64,000 bases of DNA from Herbiconiux moechotypicola (lineage in GTDB: Bacteria > Actinomycetota > Actinomycetes > Actinomycetales > Microbacteriaceae): the NCBI RefSeq assembly GCF_024979255.1, contig NZ_JANLCN010000008.1:1-64000 (forward strand). The letters run 5' to 3'. The translations under genes and the position numbers were made by a program. This document shows, piece after piece, positions 15,879 to 23,835 of the stretch (position 1 is the first letter of the stretch; every line of letters begins with the position of its first letter). The notes under the pieces were generated by a model that made no database searches, was not told the DNA's origin, and was given only the letters and a program-made list of their open reading frames with translations.

Positions 15879-17171
15879 ATGGCCACCCCGCCCTCCCTGC
15901 GCACCCGGCACCTGCATCCCGCCTGGATCGTCGCGGCCGTCGCCTTCCTCGCGCTGGTGGGCGCGGCCGGGTTCCGCGCGGCGCCCAGCGTGCTCATGCT
16001 GCCGCTCCAGGAGGAGTTCGGCTGGTCGCGCACCGAGCTCTCCCTCGCCGTCACCGTGAATCTGCTGCTGTTCGGGCTCACGGCGCCGTTCGCCGCGGCT
16101 CTCATGGCGCGGTTCGGGATGCGCGCGGTCACCACGGCGGCGCTGCTGCTGGTCGCGGCGGGTGCGGCCGTGAGCGTGTTCGCGACGGCGCCGTGGATGC
16201 TCGTGCTCACCTGGGGCGTGATGATCGGCCTCGGCACGGGGTCGATGGCGCTGGTGTTCGCCGCGACGGTCGCCGACCAGTGGTTCGTGCGGAGCCGGGG
16301 GCTGGTGGTGGGCGTGCTCACGGCGGGCAGCGCCACGGGGCAGCTCGCGTTCTTGCCGTTCATCGCACTGTTGGTCGAGCGCGACGGCTGGCGCGCCGCG
16401 TCGCTGCTCGTGGCGCTCGGGGCCTTCGCGGTGGTGCCGCTCGTGCTCATCTGGCTGCGAAACCGGCCGGCCGAGCTGGGCATCACGCCCTACGGCGCAC
16501 CCGCCGACTGGAGCCCGCCGGCCCCGCGCACGGGCAACCCGGCCCGCATCGCGCTCGGCACGCTCGCGCGGGCGGCGAAGAAGCGCACCTTCTGGGCCCT
16601 CGTGGCGGGCTTCGCCATCTGCGGGGCGACCACGAACGGGCTCGTCGGCACCCACTTCATCCCGAGTGCCCACGACCACGGGATGCCCGAGACGACCGCG
16701 GCGGGGTTGCTCGCGGTGGTGGGGGTGTTCGACATCGTGGGGACCATCGCCTCGGGGTGGCTGACCGATCGGGTCAACCCGCGCATCCTGCTGGCCGTCT
16801 ACTACGCGGGGCGCGGGCTGGGGCTGCTGGTGCTGCCGTTCCTGCTGTCGGAGGCGGTGCATCCGCCGATCATCGTGTTCGTGGTGATCTATGGGCTCGA
16901 CTGGGTGGCGACCGTGCCGCCGACGGTGGCGCTGTGCCGCGAGGTGTTCGGGCCCGACGGGCCGGTCGTGTTCGGGTGGGTGTTCGCGGCGCACCAGGTG
17001 GGGGCGGCGATCGCGGCCACCGTGGCGGGGGTGGTGCGCGACTCGACGGGGGAGTACACACTGGCGTGGTTCGGGGCGGCGGGGCTGTGCGTGGTGGCGG
17101 CGGTGGTGAGTGTGTCGATCCGGCGGGCGCGGGCCGGGGAGCCGGCGGCTCGCGGCGTAGGTTCTGCATAG
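15879..17171 (+). CDS. MFS transporter (monocarboxylate/OFA-like)
   Basis: A 430-residue, 12-helix major facilitator. Two halves are joined by a hydrophilic loop (YGAPADWSPPAPRTGNP, about residue 205). Motif-A-like loops are weak. Features such as EFGWSRTELSLAVTVNLLLFG and DQWFVRSRGLVVGVLTAGSATGQ are typical of the oxalate/formate antiporter and monocarboxylate group, so an organic acid is the likely substrate. The stop codon at 17169-17171 falls inside the left arm of a 77-base palindrome. It is convergent with the aldo/keto reductase gene. Confidence 0.86.
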   Translation: MATPPSLRTRHLHPAWIVAAVAFLALVGAAGFRAAPSVLMLPLQEEFGWSRTELSLAVTVNLLLFGLTAPFAAALMARFGMRAVTTAALLLVAAGAAVSVFATAPWMLVLTWGVMIGLGTGSMALVFAATVADQWFVRSRGLVVGVLTAGSATGQLAFLPFIALLVERDGWRAASLLVALGAFAVVPLVLIWLRNRPAELGITPYGAPADWSPPAPRTGNPARIALGTLARAAKKRTFWALVAGFAICGATTNGLVGTHFIPSAHDHGMPETTAAGLLAVVGVFDIVGTIASGWLTDRVNPRILLAVYYAGRGLGLLVLPFLLSEAVHPPIIVFVVIYGLDWVATVPPTVALCREVFGPDGPVVFGWVFAAHQVGAAIAATVAGVVRDSTGEYTLAWFGAAGLCVVAAVVSVSIRRARAGEPAARGVGSA

Positions 17172-17232
17172 GATTCCGGGGGTGCATCGACACTATGGGC
17201 TTGCACCCCCGGAATCCTCTGCAGAACCTACG
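17156..17232. repeat. 77-base near-perfect palindrome between convergent genes
   Basis: Arms of 31 bases (17156-17186 and 17202-17232) pair with one mismatch around a 15-base loop. The left arm begins CGTAGGTTCTGCATAGGATT and includes the MFS stop codon. There is no T-tract. It may act as a two-way terminator, or be a REP-like or miniature mobile element. Confidence 0.9.
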
Positions 17233-17288
17233 TGCCCGGCAGGCGCGGAGGGCCTCGGGTGGGTGCGGCCGGTCAGCCGGGCGGTGGC

Positions 17289-18302
17289 TCAGGTCCAGGG
17301 CCGGGCGGAGCGGGCGGCCCAGTAGACGGCGGCGGGCTCGGCGAGGTGCGTGAGATCGGCGCCGGGCGCGGGTGGCTGGGCGCGGAGGTTCTCGCGGAGC
17401 TGGCGGCGGGTGACGGCTCCGGTGAGCACCACGTCGGCCCAGGGCTGCGCGACGGCGGCGCCCAGGGCGAACGACTCGAGCGTCTGGCTGTCGCGCTCGG
17501 CAGCCACGCGGGCGGCCTGCGCGTGCGGGTCGGCCGGGCCGTCGCCGGTGAGGGCGCCCGCCTCGGTCAGCCGGCCGTTGGCGAGGGCCTCCTTCACGAC
17601 GACCAGCCAGCGGGCGTCGTTCGCCCGGGCGAGGGCCGACCCGGCGGAGGGCTCGAGTAGGTTCCAGGTGCTCTGCACCGCCGAGAACGGGGAGTCGCGG
17701 AGCGCGAGAGCGGCGTCGATGACGGCCGCCTGCGAGGGGCCGCTCGTGGAGAAACCGATCCGCACGCCCTCGGCCGTGAGCCCGCGGAGGCGGTCGAGCA
17801 GAGCGGAGTCGGTGAGGGCCGGGCTGTCGGGCGTGAGCGAGTGGATGAGGTACACGTCGGGCCGGCCGCCCAGAGCCTCCAGCGTCTCGGGCCACTGGCG
17901 ATCGAAGAGCGCGGTGTCGTGCTCTTTGCGCTCGTGCACCTCGGCCGACATGCTCCAGTCACCGACGTACTCGTAGCCCCACTTCGATCCGATGGTGAGC
18001 TCGTCGCGGCGACCGGGATGCGCGGCGAGCCAGCTCCCGAGGAACTGCTCGGCCAGCCCGTAGCTGCGGGCGGCATCGACGTAGCGGATGCCGAGCCACC
18101 AGGCCGCGTCGAGCACCTCGTGCGCGTGGCGGCGCAGGGCCTCGACCGAGCGGTCGGCATCGGGACCGAGGTCGGATGCGCGGCCGGTGGTGATGTAGGC
18201 GGGGCGCCCGAGGGCGGCGAGGCCGAGGCCGAGGTGCGAGGCGAGGGTTCCGGACTCGGAGCCCGCTCCCGGGTGCGTCGTGGAGGGATCGATCGGTGTC
18301 AC
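17289..18302 (-). CDS. aldo/keto reductase
   Basis: A 337-residue AKR barrel. The catalytic tetrad is visible: Asp and Tyr in YVDAARSYGLAEQFLG, Lys in IGSKWGY and His in YLIHSLTPDS. The NADPH-binding end of the barrel is less obvious. The overall pattern (AALGRPAYITTGRASDLG near the start) matches the subgroup sometimes called D-threo-aldose 1-dehydrogenase, but activity cannot be assigned. It starts 68 bases downstream of the end of the MFS gene on the same strand, so co-transcription is likely. Confidence 0.88.
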   Translation of the reverse strand: MTPIDPSTTHPGAGSESGTLASHLGLGLAALGRPAYITTGRASDLGPDADRSVEALRRHAHEVLDAAWWLGIRYVDAARSYGLAEQFLGSWLAAHPGRRDELTIGSKWGYEYVGDWSMSAEVHERKEHDTALFDRQWPETLEALGGRPDVYLIHSLTPDSPALTDSALLDRLRGLTAEGVRIGFSTSGPSQAAVIDAALALRDSPFSAVQSTWNLLEPSAGSALARANDARWLVVVKEALANGRLTEAGALTGDGPADPHAQAARVAAERDSQTLESFALGAAVAQPWADVVLTGAVTRRQLRENLRAQPPAPGADLTHLAEPAAVYWAARSARPWT

Positions 18303-18369
18303 AGGGCGAGTCTGCCACTCCGGGGTGCGCTGTTCCGGAACCGGAGCCGCCTCAGGAACCGGAGCCGCC

Positions 18370-19689
18370 TCAGTCGGTGGTGGCGAGCATCCGCCGCCCC
18401 GCCCAGGCGATGAGGCCGAGCACCAGCACGACGAAGCCGAGGAACACCGGCACCAGGGGGAGCACGAGCAGGGAGACCCCGACGAGCAGCGGCGGGACGG
18501 TCATGCCCGCGAACGCCAGGAGGAAGATGCCCGAGGTGACCTCGCTGCGGCTGCCCTCGGCGGCCAGCGACCCGGCGGCGACGAGCGAGCCGCGGAACAC
18601 CAGGCCGACCCCGGCTCCGGCGGTGACGCCGCCGAGCACGAACAGCGTGGCGGCGGCGGGCGTCGCGAGGGTCGCGGCCAGGGCGGAGACCCCGAGCAGC
18701 ACGAGCCCTGCGACCATCGCCGCGACACCGAGCCGCAGCTGGGCGCGGGCCGACAGCCGGGAGAACACGAGCTGCGACGCTGCCGCGGCGCCGAACACGG
18801 CGAACGACACGAGCCCGGCGACCAGGTGGTCGGTCTGGTGCAGGAGCTGGGCGAGGAAGACGGGAGCGACAGACCCGAACAGTCCGGTGACGGCGAAGGC
18901 CGCGAAAGCCGCGATGCCGGCGGCCCAGTAGCGGCCACGCGACTCGGCGGGCACCCGCACCCGCTGCGGACGGTATGGCTCGCGCACCACGGGGCGGGTC
19001 ACTGTTTCGGGCACGAAGGCGTAGGCGAAGCCGATCGCCACGAATGCCGCCGCGAAGGCGAGGTAGGGCGCGACCAAGGGTGCGGGCACCCACTCGGCCA
19101 CGATCCCGCCGATCAGGGGGCCGAGGGCGAGGCCGCCCATGTTCGCCACGCCCGCGATGGTCGCGGCGAAACCGAGGGTGCCACGGGGGTGGGAGATGCG
19201 GCGCAGGTCGGCGAGGTGAGCGGTGGCGGTGGCGGTGAGCATGCCGATGCCGAGGCCGGCGACGAAGCGGGCCACCACGAGGCCGACGGCCTCGGGCCAG
19301 AGCAGGAAGAGCACCGCCGCGACGAGTTCGATGGCGACGGAGGCGAGGATGACAGGGCGACGGCCGATGCGGTCGCTCAGGTGGCCCGCGAGGTAGAGCG
19401 AGACCATCACGCCGATGGAGTACGCCGCGAACACGACGGTGATGACCACGGTGGGGAAGCCGTCGCGGGCCTGATAGAGCGCGTAGAGCGGGGTCGGCAC
19501 GGTGTTGAACGCCATCATGAGCAGGAAGGCGACCGCGGTGACCCAGAACCCCGCGTGGTGCGGCAGGCCGCGGCGGGCGGGGGCGACCAGCGAGGCCGGG
19601 CGGGTGATGGGCGTGGGGCGCGCGAGGTTGGCGGCGGGGGTCTCCGAAGCCGAGGTGAGCGGGATGGAGCGGGTGGCGGATGAGCTCAT
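18370..19689 (-). CDS. MFS transporter
   Basis: A 439-residue, 12-helix major facilitator. The motif-A loop GHLSDRIGRRPVILASV is canonical for proton antiporters, followed by VARFVAGLGIGMLTATATA. The ATG at 19689 is preferred over one at 19725 because it fits the first helix. The LysR-family regulator gene is divergent (start 19771) and probably controls this pump. The first 50 residues are hydrophilic. Substrate unknown; drug or sugar efflux is most likely from the family. Confidence 0.86.
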   Translation of the reverse strand: MSSSATRSIPLTSASETPAANLARPTPITRPASLVAPARRGLPHHAGFWVTAVAFLLMMAFNTVPTPLYALYQARDGFPTVVITVVFAAYSIGVMVSLYLAGHLSDRIGRRPVILASVAIELVAAVLFLLWPEAVGLVVARFVAGLGIGMLTATATAHLADLRRISHPRGTLGFAATIAGVANMGGLALGPLIGGIVAEWVPAPLVAPYLAFAAAFVAIGFAYAFVPETVTRPVVREPYRPQRVRVPAESRGRYWAAGIAAFAAFAVTGLFGSVAPVFLAQLLHQTDHLVAGLVSFAVFGAAAASQLVFSRLSARAQLRLGVAAMVAGLVLLGVSALAATLATPAAATLFVLGGVTAGAGVGLVFRGSLVAAGSLAAEGSRSEVTSGIFLLAFAGMTVPPLLVGVSLLVLPLVPVFLGFVVLVLGLIAWAGRRMLATTD

Positions 19690-19758
19690 GACTCGAGTGT
19701 GCGCTCTCCTGTGCATCGAGTCCAACGAATTATAACGAACTCAACAATCGGTCTGATC

Positions 19759-19764
19759 TATGAT
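19759..19764 (+). promoter_or_regulatory. -10 box of lysR, suggesting a leaderless transcript
   Basis: TATGAT ends seven bases before the GTG start at 19771. Transcription from it would begin at or next to the start codon, giving a leaderless mRNA, common in actinobacteria. No good -35 was seen. Confidence 0.4.
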
Positions 19765-19770
19765 TCGAGA

Positions 19771-20646
19771 GTGGAGACCCGATTGCTGGAGTACTTCGTG
19801 ACCGTGGCCGACGAGCGCAGCGTCACCCGTGCATCCGAACGCCTGTTCGCGGCGCAGTCGACCGTGTCGGCGGGGTTGCGCAGCCTCGAGACCGACCTGG
19901 GAGTGCGGCTCTTCGAGCGGACCTCGAAGTCGGTGCGGCTGCTCCCGGCCGGCGAGACGCTGCTGCCGCTGGCCCGCGCGCTGCTCGACGACCTCGACGG
20001 GATGCGCAGGGTGGCCACCGAGTCGGCCACCGGGCTTCGAGGCAGGGTGCGGGTGGGCGTGTTCTCGGCGCTGCAGGTGTTCGACCTCCCGGGGGCGCTC
20101 GGCCGGTTCCGGTCTCGCAACCCCCTCGTCGACGTGCAGCTGATGGCCTCGCCGACCGGGTCGACCGGACTGCTCGACGACCTCGCGCACGGGCGGCTCG
20201 ACCTCGCGTTCACCGCCGTGCCCCCGCCGCCCGAACTCGACTCGTGGCCGGTGGCGCGGTACGAGTTCGTGGTGCTGCTGGCGCCCGGGCACCGGCTCGC
20301 GGGGGCGGCGGCGGTGTCGCTGGAGGCGCTCGCCGCGGAGGACTGGGTCGACGTGCTGCCGGGGTTCGGCAACCGGGTGCAGCTCGATCGAGCGCTCGCC
20401 GAGCGCGGCATCGTGCGGCACATCGCCGCCGAACTCGCCGACCTGCCGAGCGTGCCGCTCTGCGTGGCGGCCGGACTGGGCGTGGCCGTGGTTCCGGATG
20501 CGGTCGATCCGGGCGAGTGCGTGCGGCTGCCCCTGGCCGAGCCGATGCCGCCGTGGGTGCTGTCGCTCGCCGCGCGTCACGGCGCCGATCGTCGCGCGCA
20601 CATCCGCGCGTTGCTCGACGAACTGCGCTCCGTCGCCGTCGGGTAG
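19771..20646 (+). CDS. LysR-family transcriptional regulator
   Basis: A 291-residue regulator. The N-terminal helix-turn-helix (TRLLEYFVTVADERSVTRAS, AAQSTVSAGLRSLETDLGVRLFER) is a clear LysR type, and the rest matches the substrate-binding domain. The start is the GTG at 19771. It is divergent from the MFS gene at 18370-19689, the usual LysR arrangement. The spacer holds AT-rich sequence around CGAATTATAACG that could be its binding site, not proven. Confidence 0.9.
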   Translation: METRLLEYFVTVADERSVTRASERLFAAQSTVSAGLRSLETDLGVRLFERTSKSVRLLPAGETLLPLARALLDDLDGMRRVATESATGLRGRVRVGVFSALQVFDLPGALGRFRSRNPLVDVQLMASPTGSTGLLDDLAHGRLDLAFTAVPPPPELDSWPVARYEFVVLLAPGHRLAGAAAVSLEALAAEDWVDVLPGFGNRVQLDRALAERGIVRHIAAELADLPSVPLCVAAGLGVAVVPDAVDPGECVRLPLAEPMPPWVLSLAARHGADRRAHIRALLDELRSVAVG

Positions 20647-20688
20647 GCCGTTCACCCGCTGGACACCGTCGAGTGGGAGAATCCGCGC

Positions 20689-20949
20689 ATGTCGACCTCC
20701 GATCCGTTTCTGCCGTTCCCCGATCCGGTGCCGCTGCCGGGCGACGGGCCCGACCCGCGCGACCACGATCTCGATCACGACACCGACGTCGACGACGAGC
20801 GTGCGGTCTCCGACTCCGACGCCGAGAAGGCGGCCGAGCGTGCCCGGGAGCACAACGCCGGCACGCCGTTCCGGCGGCCCGAGGCGGGTTCTCGCCTGAG
20901 CGCCGAGGAACTCGCACGGGAGCTCGGCGGGGAGAACACCGAAGCGTGA
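20689..20949 (+). CDS. small acidic hypothetical protein
   Basis: An 86-residue, strongly acidic protein (DPRDHDLDHDTDVDDERAVS) likely to be partly disordered, with a C-terminal helix (SAEELARELGGENTEA). The ATG at 20689 fits. It lies 42 bases after the LysR gene and may be read with it. No family is recognised. Confidence 0.6.
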   Translation: MSTSDPFLPFPDPVPLPGDGPDPRDHDLDHDTDVDDERAVSDSDAEKAAERAREHNAGTPFRRPEAGSRLSAEELARELGGENTEA

Positions 20950-20988
20950 GCAGGTGGGCCCGGCGGGGGTTCAGCGCCCGGCGCGGGC

Positions 20989-21981
20989 TCAGCGCTCGAT
21001 GAGCGCGAACGGCACCGTGATGTGCCCTCGGCGGCGGCTCGCCGGCCCCGCCAGCAGGTCGAGGATGAGCGGGCTCGCGGAGGCCACCCCCGGGTCGACC
21101 GTGGTGAGCGGCGGGATCGTGTACTTGCTCTCCTCGATGTTGTCATAGCCCACCACGCGCACCTGGCCCGGCACCGAGATGCCGTGCATCCCGAGCGTGT
21201 GCAGCGCACCGAAGGCGAGCGTGTCGTTGAAGCAGAACACCCCGTCGAACTCGATGCCGGCGGCGATCAGTCCTTCGACCGCGCTCGAGCCCTCGGCGCG
21301 GTTGTAGCGGTCGACCTCCACCAGCAGAGCGGGGTCGAGCGGGATGCCGGCGGCCGCGAGAGCCCGCCGGTAGCCCTCCGAGCGCACCCGGGCGGTGCCG
21401 TCGAAGGCGCTGTGCTGGAGGCCGATGGCGGCGATGCGGCGGCGGCCGTCGGCGAGGAGGAATCGGGTGGCGGCCTCTGCGGCAGCGGCGTTGTCGGGCC
21501 CGACGTGGGCCACCGTCTCCGAGGCGAGGGACTCGCCCTGCTCGCCGATGAGCACGAGCGGTACGGTGCTGCGCCGGGCCGCGATGTCGTCGGGGGTGAG
21601 CGCCAGAGCGCTCAGCACGAGACCGTCGAGGGCGGGCAGGTCTTCGCCCTCGAGCATGGCGCTCTCCACCGAGCGCACGCCCTTGCTCTGCGTGACGAGC
21701 ACCGTGAGACCGCGGGCCTGGGCGGCGTCGACGAACTCGGAGGCGAACTCGGCGAAGTAGGGCTCGCGCAGGTTCGGCACGCACAAGCCCAGGAAGCCGC
21801 TCGATCCGCCGCGCAGCTGCCGGGCCGCCAGGTTGGGACGATAGCCCAGCTCGTCGATGGCCGCGAGCACCTGGGCGCGCACGGTGTCGCCGACCCAGCC
21901 GGTGCCGTTGATGACGTTCGAGACGGTCTTGGTGCTGACCCCCACCTGGGCGGCCACATCCGCCATCCGCACCCGCGCCAT
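20989..21981 (-). CDS. LacI-family repressor of the arabinoside/galactoside cluster
   Basis: A 330-residue LacI-type regulator. The helix-turn-helix and hinge are canonical: MADVAAQVGVSTKTVSNVIN ... YRPNLAARQLRGG. A periplasmic-binding-like sugar domain follows (FLGLCVPNLREPYFAEFASE, GVFCFNDTLAFGALHTLGM, VVGYDNIEESKYTIPPLTTV). The ATG at 21981 has AGGTGAGG just upstream; a GTG at 21990 is also possible. It is divergent from the sugar ABC importer. Four matching 18-bp operators in the window (two before the importer, two between the glycosidase genes) are its most likely targets. The inducer is probably an arabinose- or galactose-containing sugar. Confidence 0.92.
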   Translation of the reverse strand: MARVRMADVAAQVGVSTKTVSNVINGTGWVGDTVRAQVLAAIDELGYRPNLAARQLRGGSSGFLGLCVPNLREPYFAEFASEFVDAAQARGLTVLVTQSKGVRSVESAMLEGEDLPALDGLVLSALALTPDDIAARRSTVPLVLIGEQGESLASETVAHVGPDNAAAAEAATRFLLADGRRRIAAIGLQHSAFDGTARVRSEGYRRALAAAGIPLDPALLVEVDRYNRAEGSSAVEGLIAAGIEFDGVFCFNDTLAFGALHTLGMHGISVPGQVRVVGYDNIEESKYTIPPLTTVDPGVASASPLILDLLAGPASRRRGHITVPFALIER

Positions 21982-22008
21982 GCGCCTCACCTTCGTCGAA
22001 GAGTTTCA

Positions 22009-22029
22009 CCATAGTAGCTGTGCTATGGT
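22009..22029. promoter_or_regulatory. inverted repeat in the lacI/ABC divergent region
   Basis: ACCATAG-8 nt-CTATGGT is a perfect 7-bp repeat close to the regulator start. It differs from the four shared operators, so it may be part of the divergent promoters or a site for another protein. Confidence 0.4.
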
Positions 22030-22041
22030 TTCCCACGTGCT

Positions 22042-22059
22042 TAGTTCAACGTCGAACTA
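22042..22059. promoter_or_regulatory. operator O1 of the LacI-type regulator
   Basis: TAGTTCAACGTCGAACTA lies within the perfect 22-base palindrome 22040-22061. It lies 40 bases upstream of the first permease gene. Confidence 0.8.
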
Positions 22060-22066
22060 AGACGAA

Positions 22067-22084
22067 TAGTTCAACGTTGCACTG
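22067..22084. promoter_or_regulatory. operator O2 of the LacI-type regulator
   Basis: TAGTTCAACGTTGCACTG repeats the left half and core of O1, 25 bases centre to centre, ending just before the ribosome binding site of the permease gene. Confidence 0.75.
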
Positions 22085-22098
22085 AGGAGGCACGCAGC

Positions 22099-22968
22099 AT
22101 GAGGTCATTCACCGGACGGTGGACCCCCTACCTCTACATCGCGCCGATCGTCATCATCGCCGGCGGACTGCTCTACTACTCGATCGGCTTCGCCGTGTAT
22201 GCGAGCATGACCGACTGGAACGGCCTGACGAAGATGGACTTCATCGGGCTCGACAACTACGTGCGCATGTTCCAGGACCGCACGTTCTACATCGCCCTGC
22301 GCAACACCGTCATCTTCATGGTGTTCACCGTGCTGCTGCAGGCGATCCTCGGCCTCCTCGTGGCCGTCATCGCCAAGGAGCGGCTCCCCGGGTCGAACAT
22401 CTTCAAGGCCATCTTCTTCCTGCCCATCGCGATGGCCCCCGCCATCATCGCCACGGTCTTCAAGTACATGTTCGAGGCCAATTACGGCTCGCTCAACGAG
22501 ACCCTCCGCGCGCTCGGCCTCCTCGGGGCCAACGACAACATCCAGTGGCTCGGCGCCGACCTCGGCATCTGGTCGATCGTCGTCATCGGCATCTTCAGCT
22601 GGATGGGCTTCTCGATGATGGTGTACTTCGCCGGGCTCATGTCGATTCCCGACGAACTCTACGAAGCCGCCGAGCTCGACGGCGCCGGATGGTGGAGACG
22701 ACTCTTCAGCATCACGATCCCGTCGCTGCGGGGCACCACGAGCGTGCTCATCACCCTCGGCATCGTGGGCTCTCTCAAGACCTTCGACATCGTGTGGCTC
22801 ACCACCATGGGCGGACCCGGAGTGTCGACCAACCTGCTCAGCACCTTCCTCTACCAGGAGCGTCAGGGCCGCGAGGCCGGGTACTCCTCGGCCATCGGCA
22901 TCGTCATCCTGGTGACCGCCTTCGTGCTGGCCCTCGTGCAGATGCGCCTGTCGAACAGGGAGAAGTGA
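22099..22968 (+). CDS. sugar ABC transporter permease, MalF/LacF type
   Basis: A 289-residue membrane protein with six helices. The EAA loop that contacts the ATPase reads YEAAELDGAGWWRRLFSITI (about 195-215). It belongs to the CUT1 oligosaccharide importer group. GAGGAGG lies seven bases before the ATG. It pairs with the second permease (one base gap) and the binding lipoprotein downstream. No ATPase gene is nearby, so a shared MsmK-like subunit elsewhere is likely, as in many actinobacteria. Transcription should be controlled from operators O1 and O2. Confidence 0.93.
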   Translation: MRSFTGRWTPYLYIAPIVIIAGGLLYYSIGFAVYASMTDWNGLTKMDFIGLDNYVRMFQDRTFYIALRNTVIFMVFTVLLQAILGLLVAVIAKERLPGSNIFKAIFFLPIAMAPAIIATVFKYMFEANYGSLNETLRALGLLGANDNIQWLGADLGIWSIVVIGIFSWMGFSMMVYFAGLMSIPDELYEAAELDGAGWWRRLFSITIPSLRGTTSVLITLGIVGSLKTFDIVWLTTMGGPGVSTNLLSTFLYQERQGREAGYSSAIGIVILVTAFVLALVQMRLSNREK

Positions 22969-22969
22969 G

Positions 22970-23767
22970 ATGAGAAAGAAGCGTCTGGCCGCCACCGTCA
23001 TCATGTACACGGTGCTGGGGTTCCTCGCCGTGCTGTGGCTCTACCCCATCGGCGTGGCCATCGTGAAGTCGTTCGCCGTGGGCGGCTGGGGCAACTACGC
23101 CTCGGTGCTGAACCACGACCAGTTCAACTACTGGGCGGCGATCGGCAACAGCTTCCTGCTCGCCGGCGGCACCACGATCGTCATCGTCGTGATCTCGTGC
23201 CTGGCCGCGTATGCCTTTTCGCGCATGAAGTTCTTCGGCCAGAAGTTCTTCTACCGTGCGCTGCTCATCTGCCTGGCGATCCCGGTGGCCTCGGTGGTCA
23301 CGCCGCTGTTCTCCACCATCAACGGGCTGGGGCTGCGTGACACCTACATCGGCGTCATCATCCCGCTCGTCGCCTTCAACGTGGTGGTGATGCTCATGCT
23401 CATGAAGAGCCACTTCGACGGCATCCCGCAGGAGCTGGTGGAGGCCGCCACGATCGACGGCACCAGCGCCTTCGGCATCTTCTGGCGCATCTTCCTGCCG
23501 TTGTCGGGCCCCGCGATCGCCACCATCAGCGTGCTCAGCTTCGTCTACTCCTGGAACGAGTACCTGCTGCCGAACCTGCTCATCTCGAGCCCCGAGATGT
23601 ACCCCGTCACCCAGGCGGTGTCGCTGCTGCAGTTCGAGCGCATGAGCCAGGAGCAGATCGGCCAGCTCTACGCCGGCCTCGTGCTCATGACCATCCCGTC
23701 GGTGCTCGTGTACCTCTTCAGTCAGCGCTACCTGCAGTCCGGCATCACGGCCGGCGCGGTGAAGTAG
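22970..23767 (+). CDS. sugar ABC transporter permease, MalG type
   Basis: A 265-residue membrane protein with six helices and the EAA loop VEAATIDGTSAFGIFWRIFL (about 160-180), the partner permease of the CUT1 importer. The start follows the preceding stop by one base, so the two are translationally linked. The C-terminus FSQRYLQSGITAGAVK is the usual end of MalG-type permeases. Confidence 0.93.
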   Translation: MRKKRLAATVIMYTVLGFLAVLWLYPIGVAIVKSFAVGGWGNYASVLNHDQFNYWAAIGNSFLLAGGTTIVIVVISCLAAYAFSRMKFFGQKFFYRALLICLAIPVASVVTPLFSTINGLGLRDTYIGVIIPLVAFNVVVMLMLMKSHFDGIPQELVEAATIDGTSAFGIFWRIFLPLSGPAIATISVLSFVYSWNEYLLPNLLISSPEMYPVTQAVSLLQFERMSQEQIGQLYAGLVLMTIPSVLVYLFSQRYLQSGITAGAVK

Positions 23768-23835
23768 CCCGCCCCGCATCCCGGCCCGTTCCGCATCCCG
23801 ACCCGCACCATCCGTTCATCAATCAAGGAGGATCA

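Noticed and set aside
14045-16486. 813-residue minus-strand frame across the cellulase and MFS genes
   Set aside because: Runs over two genes with firm motifs in other frames.
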